64,000 bases of DNA from Brachypodius melanocephalos (taxonomy: Eukaryota > Chordata > Aves > Passeriformes > Pycnonotidae), in the NCBI GenBank assembly GCA_013398615.1, contig VZSR01001685.1, forward strand, positions 30,281,556 to 30,345,555. Direction: 5' to 3'. Shown here one piece after another: positions 38,371-51,094 of the stretch. The position numbers and the translations under genes were made by a program. Position 1 is the first letter of the stretch, and each line of letters opens with the position of its first letter. The notes beneath the pieces were generated by a model. That model searched no databases. It was not told the origin of the DNA and saw only the letters and a program-made list of their open reading frames with translations.

Positions 38371-40555
38371 GGGCTACGTAAGGAAAAGACCCCTAATTAG
38401 GGGTTCATGGATTATCAAAATCAATAACAGAATTCAAAAGTACTTCAAAAACATAAGACCAACTCTCTCACCTACAGACAATCCATTTCCATAATTGCAC
38501 TAAAAAAACCCCTCTTTGGCCCTGTATAGAATTGTTATAGATGTGCAACTAACGGGCATCCCAATTGGGAAATTCTAGTGTATAAACTAGAGAATGAGTA
38601 TGAGAATGTGAGGAATGATCAAGATTTAATGAGAATTGTAGAAAAATTGAGCAAGGTTTTGGCAAGAAATCATACATATTCCATAACCATCTTCAACAGG
38701 GGGTATCCCATTGGGATGTGAGCAAGCTTTGTGATGCCTCCTCCCCGTCTTTGTGATTCCCTTTCCTAAACAGGAGGGGAAATTAATTAGTTGTTTTTAA
38801 TAGATAAATCTTGATATCTTTTCTATTCTTAAATGAACATCTGCTTTTGCAAATTTCTGATAGAAGTATGATGTACCTCAAAACATCAAAGATATGGTGT
38901 GCTTGCCCTGTTTCCCTGAGTTCCTGCTGCAGTTTAGCACATTCCACACTCCCTGCTACCATGAAATCACACTTTTTAATACCTAGTTATCCTACTCCTC
39001 TCCCAGAGATACAAAAAAATAAACTCTGGTATACTGCCAAAGCATCAGAGAGAATTGTGTGAGTCCCAGGTCAACAGAGCAGGCTGCAGATCTCCTTTCA
39101 CTTTAAAGTAAGTTTTTTCATCTGTTTTCTTCCCAGGGATGGCCTTGAAAACCTGAAACAATGTGAGCAGACTGAGATGGAGGCAAGGAGCCAAGGAGTT
39201 GATCTCAGCTTGACAACTGGCAGAAAGCAAGAGTGTTATTGAATGGAGACAGGTGCCTGATAGCACTCCTGCACATTCATGTTCCTATCTATTCAGAAAA
39301 GAAGAAATCCTGAAAAAAAAAATCTCCCTATCCCTTATCATCTCCCTGGCCATGGTCCATCCCATTGCAGGCTGGCAGCGCAGGGATGTGGGAGACCATG
39401 AAGGACTCTATTTCACTTCAGCTCTGAAGAACATCTTTACCTGAAAGTACAGATAGGTAAAAAATTGGAATCATTCCTTTTGTAAAGAATTCATGTTGTT
39501 TGTTTCTTTGCAGTTTACCCCAATTTCATGCTTCTCAGTAACAGTGTCTTGAAAAATGCCCACTCTTACTTGAACAGGACTATACCCTTGTGTTTCTTTC
39601 GTGGAAGATTAAAAACACTCAGATGATCTCAATAACATCAGTCTTTGACAGCTTCTTGAATTGACAAGAAAACAGATCTAAATAAAGATATTTTGGCTTC
39701 TGTGTTTTAGAAACTGAACAAAAAAAGGAAAGAAAAAGTGAAGAAGAGACTGTAAGATAGAATCAAGAAATGGAGGACCCACAGAAAAGTATCTAAGATG
39801 TGTAGAATAGTATGAGACAAGACTGGATCTGAAGATGTGGGAAGATGGAAAGGAAATGTATGTTAGGACAGCCTGGTGAGACTAGAGTTGTAGCTTGTGG
39901 CTGCCTCACTTGCACACCTTGAGTATCTCTAATGCTTATACACAGAACAAGGCTGTCTCCACTTCGCTCCATGGTAGAAACAAAGTGTTTCTGTCCTTTA
40001 CAGTAATCATTCTGTACTTTGATGGAGATGCTCTTTTTCAGTGAAGGACGCCCCTTCTTTGTCTCTTCTTTGTATTCCTCTCTGTCACATACAACAACCA
40101 CGGAATTTCAGTTCACTATTTTTTCTACAGAAGTATTGCTTTCGATTTTTTTTTTAATTGCCCATATGATGCTACTGTTGCCTTTGCACTAAAACTTACT
40201 GTTCTTGTAGGAAGGTTAATTGTCTCTAACACAAGACTTCGGACTTCAGATATGTTATTTTCCCTCACTTTTTTACTCTTACATCAGTATATGGTGTACA
40301 TTAATAGTTCATGTACATTAACCCTACACATTTTTTTAACATGGCCAACCATTTTGAAAGTGTATTTCATTCAGAGACTACTGAGAATACTAGTTCTTCT
40401 ACTTCATCCCCAAATTTATATCAGTAAGTGAAATTAAATTTTAGCAAGCCTTTTAAGAATGAATTACAAAAGCAGCTCTTAGGCTAAGTAAAATTAATAT
40501 ATTATATTTCATTATATTTTCTGAAATATATGTGAGATATTTCGAAGTTGTTATT
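38371..40555. other. Intergenic, no gene recognised
   Basis: AT-rich sequence. A perfect 16 bp palindrome ACCCCTAATTAGGGGT lies at 38389-38404, just past the LTR. Confidence 0.5.
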
Positions 40556-40626
40556 TCTGCAGGAGGCTGAACTAGATGATTGTCTCAGGTCCCTTCTAAT
40601 CTGAGTCTTTTTATGGTTCTGTAATT
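40556..40626 (+). repeat. Short CR1 3' end fragment
   Basis: About 70 bp matching the last part of CR1: GGAGGCTGAACTAGATGATT, then AGGTCCCTTCTAATCTGAGT, followed by a degraded ATGGTTCTGTAAT tail. Confidence 0.8.
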
Positions 40627-43600
40627 GGAATGTTATGAAATACTTCTCTATCTCTATAAAAAATATTGGAAGACTAGATAAGGATATTGAGTTCCTGTTT
40701 TATTCTATTTATTTTTTATTAACAGATAGAAGAATCATAGATTGTGCTGTGTAGAGAATATGTCCAGAATTAAAGACAAGAAGAATGAGTCAGAGATGTG
40801 GGCATCGCCTTGGGAATTTTGAACATGGATGTGCAATGATTTTTATCATTCATTACATTTGGATTAGGACATACATAGATAATGGCTGCTCTCTGAATTT
40901 TTATCTGTGGTGAAAACCATCATGTGAATAAAGTAAAGCAGTCAACACTCCAAAACTTATCACTTTGTTACGATAAATTAATAAAATTGAGAGTTCAGAT
41001 ATGTGTATTTATAGAAAAAAAAAAAAGAGTATCCAGTAAGGGATGGTGTGGGATGTTGCAAGATGGGGATGATCTCAGTTATTACAAAGAGTAGGTCTAA
41101 ATGAAGGGGATTATAAAAGCTATAATTAGCTAATGCTTCCTAAAAGCCTAACTTAAACTGTTGAGGTTTTTCCATTCCAAAGTGCAATACCATATAGAGA
41201 TCACATATCATGTAGTAAGTAGAGAAAGAAAAACAAATCTTATATAAACAGTATAGTCTTCAATTATTTCAGAGCAATCTTTTAAACTTTCTGGAACAGA
41301 TACTTTTCCTTTAATGATGCTGTGATTGCTGAAGAGCTGTTTACTTATTTCATTGGAATAGAACAAACACATTACAATTAAATGTCTCCAAGTTATGTTG
41401 ATTTTATTTACATGCTTAGAGATGGTGCATTAATCTCTAATTTGTGCTGTAAATTCTGAAGAAAGCAGATGGGTTGGTGAAGAAAACAGAATCCCCTCTC
41501 TTGTAAAAGCAAGCTCACTGTTCTCAGGAGTGATTTCAGTGCTGTTTTCACTGAAAATATTCACGTGTTAACATAAAACTACGAGGAAGGATGGCTGTGT
41601 CTGTTCTGTGTGAAGCTTGTTCTCTCTCTGTAGAGAGTTTTCAAAGTGTGCAAATATGCAAGAGTTCAAACCCTGACTGAGACTCAGTGAAGGGGCACGG
41701 GAGATCTTTCTTTTCACAGAGAGCAAACAAATGTGTCTTGCCCTTTACTGTCAACACATGGATAACAGAGGGAAGCACCAGAGAAGGAGGACTTTGAGCA
41801 ATGCCAAGGCTTTTCAGAACTGTGGTTAATGCTGTCTTACCAAGGACAGGCACTTTGTACCATCTGCTAGAGATGCAAGAGAACAGAAAGTGCCTTGCTG
41901 AGACAGACTAAACAGGGAAGCTCAGGCTTGATTCTCCCAAATCCTCCCAACACACCCAAAGAACATCTGGTAAGCCAATTCAGTAACAAGACCAAGCTAC
42001 ATTAATTTTTAAAATAAATTCATAGTTTCTTCAAATGCAAAATTTTATGTGTTTATTTGAAAATAAACAACTGCTATTTAAAATAAACCTCCAATATCTG
42101 GAGTAACTGAAAATGTTGTTTACCTAAACTCTGTCTATAAAATGTACAAGTATGAGCACTCCAGCTAAAACAAAGAATCTGGTTATGAACTTTAAATTCT
42201 TCATGTGCTTAAATTCTTGGTTAGGTTGGGCTTTTGTGCCAGATGACTTAGCTGTCCAGCAGCAGTTCTTTTCTCTAATTTTGGAAGCAGAGGATGGTCT
42301 TGCAACCATTTCATCCTACACAACACGAATCTGTCACTGTAACACTGTATCAGTGCTCCACTGGACTCCTGTTTTCTTCCCCATTGTACTAAACAAATGA
42401 AAGCTTCATTTATTATGCCATAGAAGCATATGATTCACTGAATATTTGACAGCAAGTCTTAGTCTTTCTGAGTCAGTGCTAAGAGTTTGAATGATAGATA
42501 AATATGGCTTGTATCTGTGATCCACAAGAAGATTTTCTCCACTGGGAAGATGTCTTGCCTTCACGGAGGCACTAAAGCTATATTGGTGACTGTTGAAGCA
42601 AAAACATCAGTTTCTAATGTATCTTTTTTTGAAAACCAGCAGAGCTCTCATAATACAAAATGGCTCATATTTATCTTCACTCTTGCAGTTGGGTTCTGTA
42701 CCTAAGCATGACTATTAAAATATAAACCTTTTGTGGAAAAGCACATCCTGAAGGTATTTTTTTTCGTATTACATGATGTTTAGTAGCCAGTTATTAGATG
42801 TTAGTCTATGTATTACCACCCAGAAAAGAAAAGTCATAATATTGCCAAAAGCAAAAGACTGGTGTCAAAGCTGATAAATCCAGAAGGGCTTAATGAAGGT
42901 GTTGTCTGTCTGTGATGAAACTAGGAGACTTAAGATGCCTTCTTAAAAATACTTTTGGGATTAGATCATTGCTAGTCCACACAAGATTGCTTAAACTCTC
43001 AGAAATTGCGTAGGGTAAGGATTTCTTGACTTTATGGACTATGCATGCAGCTATTGAAGCTAAATTCTTTGTATTTCCTTGTGCTTTGGGTAGATTATCT
43101 GTTATTTTACCATAATAAATAGGTTTTGGTGTTTTTTACAAGATTACAATTTATTATTTTATTATACTTAAAGATGTCAAACTCAGACCTTTAATAAACT
43201 CAGAGAAGTAGAAATAAAATGCATTCAGTATCTCTGAATTTATAGCTAAACAAATGGTATTGGTCTTGGAATACACAGATGAAAATTGTTGGCCTGTTGC
43301 CCAATTGCATGTGTAAGACCTATAATTGAAACACTAGGTTTGTTGCCTCTCTCAAAAAAGGTATAGTGATGCAAGGTTTGAAAAATATTTTCCATGTCTA
43401 ATGCCTTTAAATACTTTGCTATAATTTCTGTAGAGAACCTTTGCAAAAAGCACGTGGTTAAAGCTGGAATGCCCAGCCAGAAGCACATGGGAGAAGACTG
43501 AATAGTGAAACTAACTTTACAAACACCAATGTTTAGGGACAAAAACTGGGAAGTATTAAGGTGAATTTCAGGTTGTTGTGGGTGCTTGATCTGCTGTTCA

Positions 43601-46600
43601 TTCCATCCAGCATGCTGCTTACCAACTACAACTCTGCAAGAAAATAATGAAATAGATTGGTGATGCTCTGCAGTGGGAACACCCAGAACAGGCCAGATTT
43701 ACCTCTTCAGTAAAGGTGTTCCTGTAACAAGTAGTTAGCTAACATTTAGCATTTGTGTGGCTGTTTTGATGAAAAACAGAGTTTGCAAGAATCATATTTT
43801 CCATCTTTAACACAGTCCTGTGAGGTAAAGAACGGGGTGCTGTACTCTCTGCATAGCTACAGCAATGTGGACACTGGCCAGGGACTGACAACCACAGCTC
43901 CTCAGAGGACATCACTGTTTGAGACCGAACTAAATTTAATGGCTTCTCATTTTTTGTCATATCCCTTTCATTGCAGTTGTGCTGTCTTGGAGGAATTTGT
44001 TTTTTGAACAGATGGGAAATCTTTCCTCTGTCCATGTGGGATGTTTGAGAAATTAGCAGATGCTGAATGACTGACTATACAAGCTGCTAGGACTGAAGAG
44101 CTTGAGATTCTTATAGGCATTTCCTGATCTGTGATTCTTCATTATCATATATTTAATCCTTATTTCTCCATTTCAGCTGAGCAGATTTCTTCAAATTAAC
44201 CAGAAAGATCTACTAATGAATGAGGTCTGTTTCACTTTGTATCTGGGTTGTGCAGTAGTGAACTGGTGCATTATTCATGTCCTCAGACAATGTACCTGAA
44301 CACAAAGGTTACATTGATCTCAGTTCTGAGCAAACCAAAAACATTTTACAAGTCTAGAATGGCTGACTATATAGAGAGTTTCTTGGCATCACTAGAATTG
44401 AAGAAAAGTCATCAACCAGCACCAAGCAAATGTAAAGGATCAAAGAGAATTATTTATATTCTCAACTGTTTTCCACAGTCAAAAAAACATGTTCTCCAAA
44501 GACAGTGACTGGGATCTGTGCCTGTGACAATCTGGGGAAGATGTACAATCACCACTGCTGGGAGGGCCTGTGGATCCAGATGGCTTCCAGCATGTTCTGG
44601 GTTAGGAGTTCCAAGCTAGGATAATAAAAAACATTTCAGTGTTCACTATTAGTGAACTCTTTAGGTGTTGAATTATAAGCCATGACCATAACTGCAGTGG
44701 CAAATACAGCAAATATCAGAGGACACCTCTCAGTGTCACTCCTTGGTATGATGCTGATAGGGTTTCCAAAAAAGTCTGAATGTGCAGCCCAGTGCAACAG
44801 TAGCCACTGTCTTTCTTACAAGGATGAAGCATAATTGCCCTATTTACCTCTAGTTTTTCATATCAAAGCCCTTACTAATCTTCTCTGAAAACAAGTTAGG
44901 AAGATTGGAGAATTCATGCTGGAAAATGTTCTGTCCTTGCCTCCGAGGGACAGTTCCACAATTACAAAAAAGGCTTGATAACAAAAAAAACCCCAAATCC
45001 TCAATCAGAATATTCAGAGTGGCCTATTACATTTGACTGCTTTTATAGATACTCTGAAGCATTCCTAAGGTCAAGAGTAAAGAGCTTAGCTCTGAGTACT
45101 TTGTCCCCATACTTCAAATGTATTTCTGTACCTCAGTGCTACTGTGGGTATGTGACTAAGTTCACTGAAATTACTATGAGAATGGAAGAGTTTGATAGGA
45201 TCACTTAAAATATGTCTGGCATCAATCTTAAACCAGCCATGAAATCTTGGCATTCATTCAGATGAAGAAAAAAAAAAAAAAAAGAGTAGGATTGTGGTTT
45301 TCTCTTCAAAATACATAATGTAAAAAAGCATTAAGCAACCAATGCTTAATGTAGAGAATGGAGAGTAACACCACAGAGAAATTTTTAAAAAGAGACTGAG
45401 GAACATGAAGACACAGAAAGGTAGGACTAGCGAAAGACAAACTACCAAAACTTTTTTTTTTTTTTTTTGCACTCACAAACCACTGTGCTGAGTCATGGTA
45501 AACTGTGAGATGAGCAGCATTTCTGCTGGCTGCACTGGCATCCTTAAAGTAGAGATATATTTTAGAATCCATAGCCCAAACCTGTATCTGGTCATATTAG
45601 ACAAAGCTGAATATTGCATTGGAGCCCATCAAGATACATCAGACAAATGAGACTTAGAATGCAGAAGATGGAATCTGAGGATTTTGTCCATCAGACTGTA
45701 ATGTACTACCAACTGCAAAATGGGATACTGCCCTATTACTGTATCCCCAGAACAAGTTTTAAAGACTAGATCTTCGGATCATTGCATATCATTCTTTCAA
45801 TCTGCTTCTACAGGATTTATTAAAACAACCTAAACTTACAATAGACTGTTACTTTCTTAAACTGCTCTAAGAAGAACATTAACATTCCCAGCCAATATTG
45901 TTTCTAGGTTAGGCTAGGTAATCTAGGTTTCTGGGTTAAAGGCTTTTTGTTACAGTTTTGTTTCCTCTCTCTTCAGGTAATACCTGATGTTCAAAATGTG
46001 TGACAAGCATGGCCTTCCTAATACTGATCCCTTTTTCATTACACACTACTTAGATTTGCAATGCACATACAAATGTTTATACTTACACACATGCAGCCAC
46101 CTTGTTATTATCAACAGATGATTCTTTCCAAGTTGCTTTGAGGTCTCAGAGTGAAATTTTGACTATCAAAGTGAAGCACAGATATTGATAGAAATGGGAT
46201 GTTATGCTCTGACCTTTCAAACTGCACAAATTGTATGGATTCAGAAGGAATGACTTTCTGAAAACTTCGGGAAACACACATCTCACGGAATCTCTGGAAA
46301 GTGTCTGTGAGATGAAAACTCTTCTGCCTGCAAAGACCATATTTCAAGGGCTGGAAAAACATGATTTCTTATAAAATTCTATTTTAGGAGGATCTATCTC
46401 GCTGGAAAATATGTGTGAAGTATTTCTAATTTGCTGCATCATTAATTAAATTATATATTTCATTGAGATGCCTCTTACAGAACTCTCATTAATTCCTCCA
46501 GCCATGTTAGCATTTCTGTGGCCTGGTTAGGACTGTTCCCAGGCAAATGCTACTGCCAGAGTATCATGCAAGATAAAGGTCATATATAAAACTCTACCTC

Positions 46601-49600
46601 GATGTAAAAGAGTTGCCAAACTGCTGGAATTTCCAAACAGGGACATACAGACCTTATAAAAGCAAACAGTACAGGTCAAACTCTTGTGCTCGGATTATTT
46701 AAGTCAGACTGTGCCAGTGTATATAAAAGTAGACAGCCCAGCTCAGATTTGGAATTCACTGTGAGTGCCATACAAGCAAAGCCCTATGGGAATCAAGAGG
46801 AGAGTCATATTCCTGCAGTTTATCTGTTTAGTTTTCCAGATCTGGAAGAGGCATCTGAAATATAAACTGTATTTTTGTTGTATCAGATTTGTATGTGATA
46901 AATAATAAATTTACTTCTTCTTTTTTTTTTTTTTTTAATGTTAGTACTTCTCCTTCAATCTGTGCTCATTTTAGTAGACTGCTGCAAGGAAGGCTTGTTC
47001 ACCTTTTAGTTCCTTTTGCTAAATCTACAGTCTGGCTTTCTGTTTCCATGTTTATAGTATCTCAGTGATTAAATATTAAGTTTTCTAAATGGTAATGTAG
47101 GTTCTCATCCACAACAGAAGGATGATGGGATTCTGTAAGCAAGATCCTGAAGTCTAAACTGCAAACTGATGAGTTTCACACCTTCTGAACTAGAAAGATG
47201 CAGTAGAAGTCTGCCTAATATTTGTCTAAAGGTACTACACAAATAAAAGCGTTAATGTAGCTAAAAACCTCATTGGGTATAAAACCAGCAAAATCAACCC
47301 AATATGCTTCTCATTTTCCTTTGGCAGATCTTCCAATAAGATCTGGCTGTCAGGAGGGGTTTCCATTCATTCCTACAATGTTTTCCATAGTGGCATCTCA
47401 GTGGAGGCATATGACAATTTGGCTTTTTGGCTATGGCATGCCACCATGGCATCCCTCAATCAAAAGCACTGAGTGACATGCTTTTCTTGCACTGCCTGGT
47501 ATGCAATGTGCAGTATGTCAAAAAACACTGCTGCCCCTTCCATACTGTGTATTATCAGATTCCTTTTTGCCGTATTGTTTTCTTCCACAAGCTATTAAAT
47601 ATAGTAGAATATTTTTATATTTAGATTGGCCACAGGCACTGAGTAAATGCTTTTGCTCATTTAACAGTGCACCCAATATGGGCCCAGCAAAGCCCTTTGC
47701 ATGAAATCACCCATGGGAAATATCCCTGAGCATGGTGAAACTTGGAAAACTTTAGCTTCGAGCACAGACATTCTTGAATTACATGCTGCTGGTATAGTTA
47801 CTTCTGTGTCACAGTCAGCCATTCCAAGCTGTCATGCTGGCTCCTGGAGACAGCTGGAAATTGGCATGCTGAGGTGAAGCAGTATTTTGGTTGTTCTAGT
47901 TATTTCAAGGTGTTGGCCAAGTTAGTCATGGCTGGCAGAGCTCAAAACTGCTGCCAGTCTCTTTTCCATGCATCATTCTCCTGTACGTGTTTTGTGTGCT
48001 CTGGGTAAAGTCATGGCTCTGAGCCATTTTCCAGAGTCTGCTCATCCCTGCTTTCCATTCTCAAAAAAGAAAGTCTCTATGACTTCAGGTAAGATATTTT
48101 TGTAAGTGAGAAAAGTATGATTATGGTTTGTGCTTGTTCAGCAGAAGCAGATGCAGCATCTGAACTGCACATGCAACAGATGGTGTTCCACAGGTACAGC
48201 ATGTTATTTGTACTGGAGCCTCTGTTTCAACCTTTCATTCAAGTGACAAATGTACAAACCTCTCTTTTGGATGAAGAACACCTTATGTGTTAGGTATCTA
48301 ACAGGAGCACCATTTTAAAATTTATTTTGATAATCTTTTGAATAAACTGTTATCATCAGGTGCCTAACTGTGATTATGTGACTGGGTGCTGGTTTTGGGC
48401 AAGACCATGTCTGCAATTACTGAAATCCTGAACTTTTTCATGAATGGTATAGATTGATCTTATTGTGCTTTTGCCTTTGCTATTTCAGATGGCTGATGTC
48501 TTTTACAACATGTTCTAGGTTTACAAAATCAAAGGAAATCACTGCAATAAAGTTGTGAATGCACTAGGTAACTACATGCCTCTTAAATGTTTGAAGCTGT
48601 GACCTTTTCTTGATTATTATGGCATTTCTGCGACAGAAGTGTTTATTTCCTAGAAAAAACAATTTTTTGCAAGTTAAATAACAATGAATTTCTGAAACAA
48701 TATCAAAAGAAAATAATAAAGGTAGATCCTAAGGAGTGCAAAAATAATGTTATTCTGATTATCTCTTAAGGCGGGTAATGTTACTGCACTTGCTTTTTGC
48801 TCTACCTTTGTTGAGGGAAGCAACAGGAAAAGAAAGCAGTCAGTGAGACCCTGTGGGATGACTCAGCATCTGCGGCTCACTCCAAGTACCTGCATTTGTC
48901 ACTTGTGTGTAAGTTACTGTCTGGAAGGCACAATGTGCAGAAGCTGGATAAAAGATGCTCCTCTGGGTGCAACAGGACCAGCTCACTGGAAAGCTAAAAT
49001 ATGAAGACTTTCATTCTTGGGTGGAGCTCCTTAATAAAGTAGATTGTAAAAATTCTCACGTGGAACAATGAATTTAAATACTAGGGGAAGAACTGACTCG
49101 CATCTTTTTCTGTGTAATACAAATCATGTTCCTCACCTTCACAAAGGGCTCCAATAAGCATTCTTTGTACGTATAAAGTTGATTAAAAGTCTTTCTGAGA
49201 CTTCCATGAACAAGGCCACTAAAGCTGTCTGCTTATACAGACAAAAACAGAGCTGTTCCAATTAGAATTTCATGAGCTCACAAGTGTTTCTCTTTAGACA
49301 GATAAGGTAGAAACCAATTCAAAAGGATTAATATCTAAGCTTTTTGAATTAAAATTGCGACAGGTGTCAATTTTACATGCCTGGCCTTCCAACAGATGTG
49401 ACATTATCCATGTGATTGATGACAGAGTAAAAAAAAAAAAAAAAGTTTTTACTTTTGTCCCAGAGTTCTCTTTTGAAAGCAAAAAGAGGTATTCTTCCAT
49501 ACCATTTTACCCAAGTCACCTCCTAGTACTTTCTTAATTGAATTCTGCCTAAAGAAGACGTGAGGACCTATGTTTTGAAGCATACTTTGATGATGAACGC

Positions 49601-50600
49601 AGCTCTGTTCCTTTAAAGATAGTAAAAGGATGGCTCTTACAATATTGTGTAAGTTGCTAAGGTTTACCGAGTTTCAAATTGATGTATCTTCTCTATGTAA
49701 AAATACTTTCTACATCACTACAGAAATTTTCTCAGATGCAGATTCCTATGTGAGACATCTTGTCATACCTTTGTCTCAAAGGATTCAGGATGTCTACTTA
49801 TGATCATACTCAGAGCAAGAAGAATTTACTAAAGTCTAATAATGTAGTTTTAGTTATGCTAAACAAAGTCCACATTTAGATATTTATTAACCTAGCTATT
49901 CAGCATAACTAGAAGGGGAACCTTTATCTTCCAGCTGGTTTTAGGACATCAAATAGGAGCAAACTAGTCCTAAGCTCTATATATTGCAGCTTCTCAACCT
50001 TTTTCCTGTACCTCAGCAACACAAAGGGTAGAACCTCTCAAAGCTGCAGGTTTATTTCCATGCTGGATTACAGTGCTGACAGGTACAAGGATATTTTGAA
50101 CGAGTTCACTGCACCTGTGTTGGAAATCTCCATGGCTTGTGATGCTTCTTGACTGACTCCCAAATATTTATCTTGGAATAGTGTTTAGTTTGAGTTGTGT
50201 AGTTTGGGGTTTTAGCTCAAGATAGACAGAGTTGCAGCAGTGTTAACATGGACTGACAAAGCTGTGGGAGATAGCAGCGAAGCTGGCATTTGAGAGAAAA
50301 ACTCTGAGCAGTCAAAATATATGTGCAGATACTGTCACTAACTCCCCATCGTCTGAAAACCAAATGCTTTCTTGACTAAAATACCCACTACCAAACTGCC
50401 TAACATGAGAAATATATTTGGTGTAAAGCTCCCTGCGTGAAGAACTGACTGGACAACATCAAACCCAAATTTGAGCCAATGGTCAGGGATGGCCTCCTTT
50501 GGGGTGGCAGAGTCTCCCTTTGCTCAATGGTTTTGCAGGCTGTGGGATACCCTTCCAGGCAGACATAGGACCTTTCTGAGCTGCTGCATGGGAGCACTTG
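40627..50600. other. Intergenic upstream of CA3, no gene recognised
   Basis: Ten kb of AT-rich DNA with homopolymer runs (A near 45266-45283, T near 45451-45468, T near 46921-46936, A near 49430-49444). I recognise no transposon, exon or RNA gene. Distal CA3 regulatory elements could be here but nothing in the sequence alone identifies them. Confidence 0.5.
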
Positions 50601-50989
50601 TGAGAGCAGGGAAGCGGGAGTGGGGGAGCCTGCCCGCGCCGGGAGCTCGTCCAGAATCACCGGCTGTACTTCACGGCCGCAGCGCTGCCAGCCGAGGGGA
50701 CAAACGAGCTCCCTCCGTCCGCTGCCGGCGCTGGTGCAGCCGCTGAGCTCTCCAAGCAGCCTCTCTCCCCGAGCCCGGGCCCGGACCCACGGCCCCGGGG
50801 GCTGCGGGGCGCTCCCGCCGCACCCTCTGTCCCGGGGCTGAGCCGCGCCTGCGGCACGGGGATGGAGGGAGCCGCGGGCCCCGCCGCCATCCCCCTGCCT
50901 CCCCCGGGAGAGAACACGGCTCTGCCCCGCGGCCGCCCCCAGCCCTGCCCTGCCCAGCCCTGCGGGCAGGACGCGGAGCCGCGGCCGTC

Positions 50990-50996
50990 TATAAAA
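50990..50996 (+). promoter_or_regulatory. CA3: CA3 TATA box
   Basis: TATAAAA inside the CpG island, 62 bases upstream of the CA3 start codon. It predicts transcription start near 51018-51025 and a 5' UTR of roughly 35-40 bases. GC-rich Sp1-like boxes (for example GGCCGCCCCC at 50931-50940) lie just upstream. Confidence 0.85.
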
Positions 50997-51057
50997 GGCC
51001 CCGGGCCGGGAAGAGAGGGAGGGCGGCAGCCGGCGGGACGGGGCGCGGTGAGGCACC

Positions 51058-51094
51058 ATGGCCCAGTCCGTGTGGGGCTACGACAGCGACAACG
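51058..51094 (+). CDS. CA3: CA3 coding exon 1
   Basis: 37 bp encoding MAQSVWGYDSDN plus the first base of Gly. The ATG sits in CACCATGG, 62 bases after the TATA box. Donor GTGAGC. One residue longer than human MAKEWGYASHN. Confidence 0.95.

Noticed and set aside
50400..51059. 219-residue open frame on the minus strand
   Set aside because: It lies in the CpG island antisense to the CA3 promoter; few stops are expected in such GC-rich DNA. It is Arg/Gly/Pro/Ala-rich with no domain.
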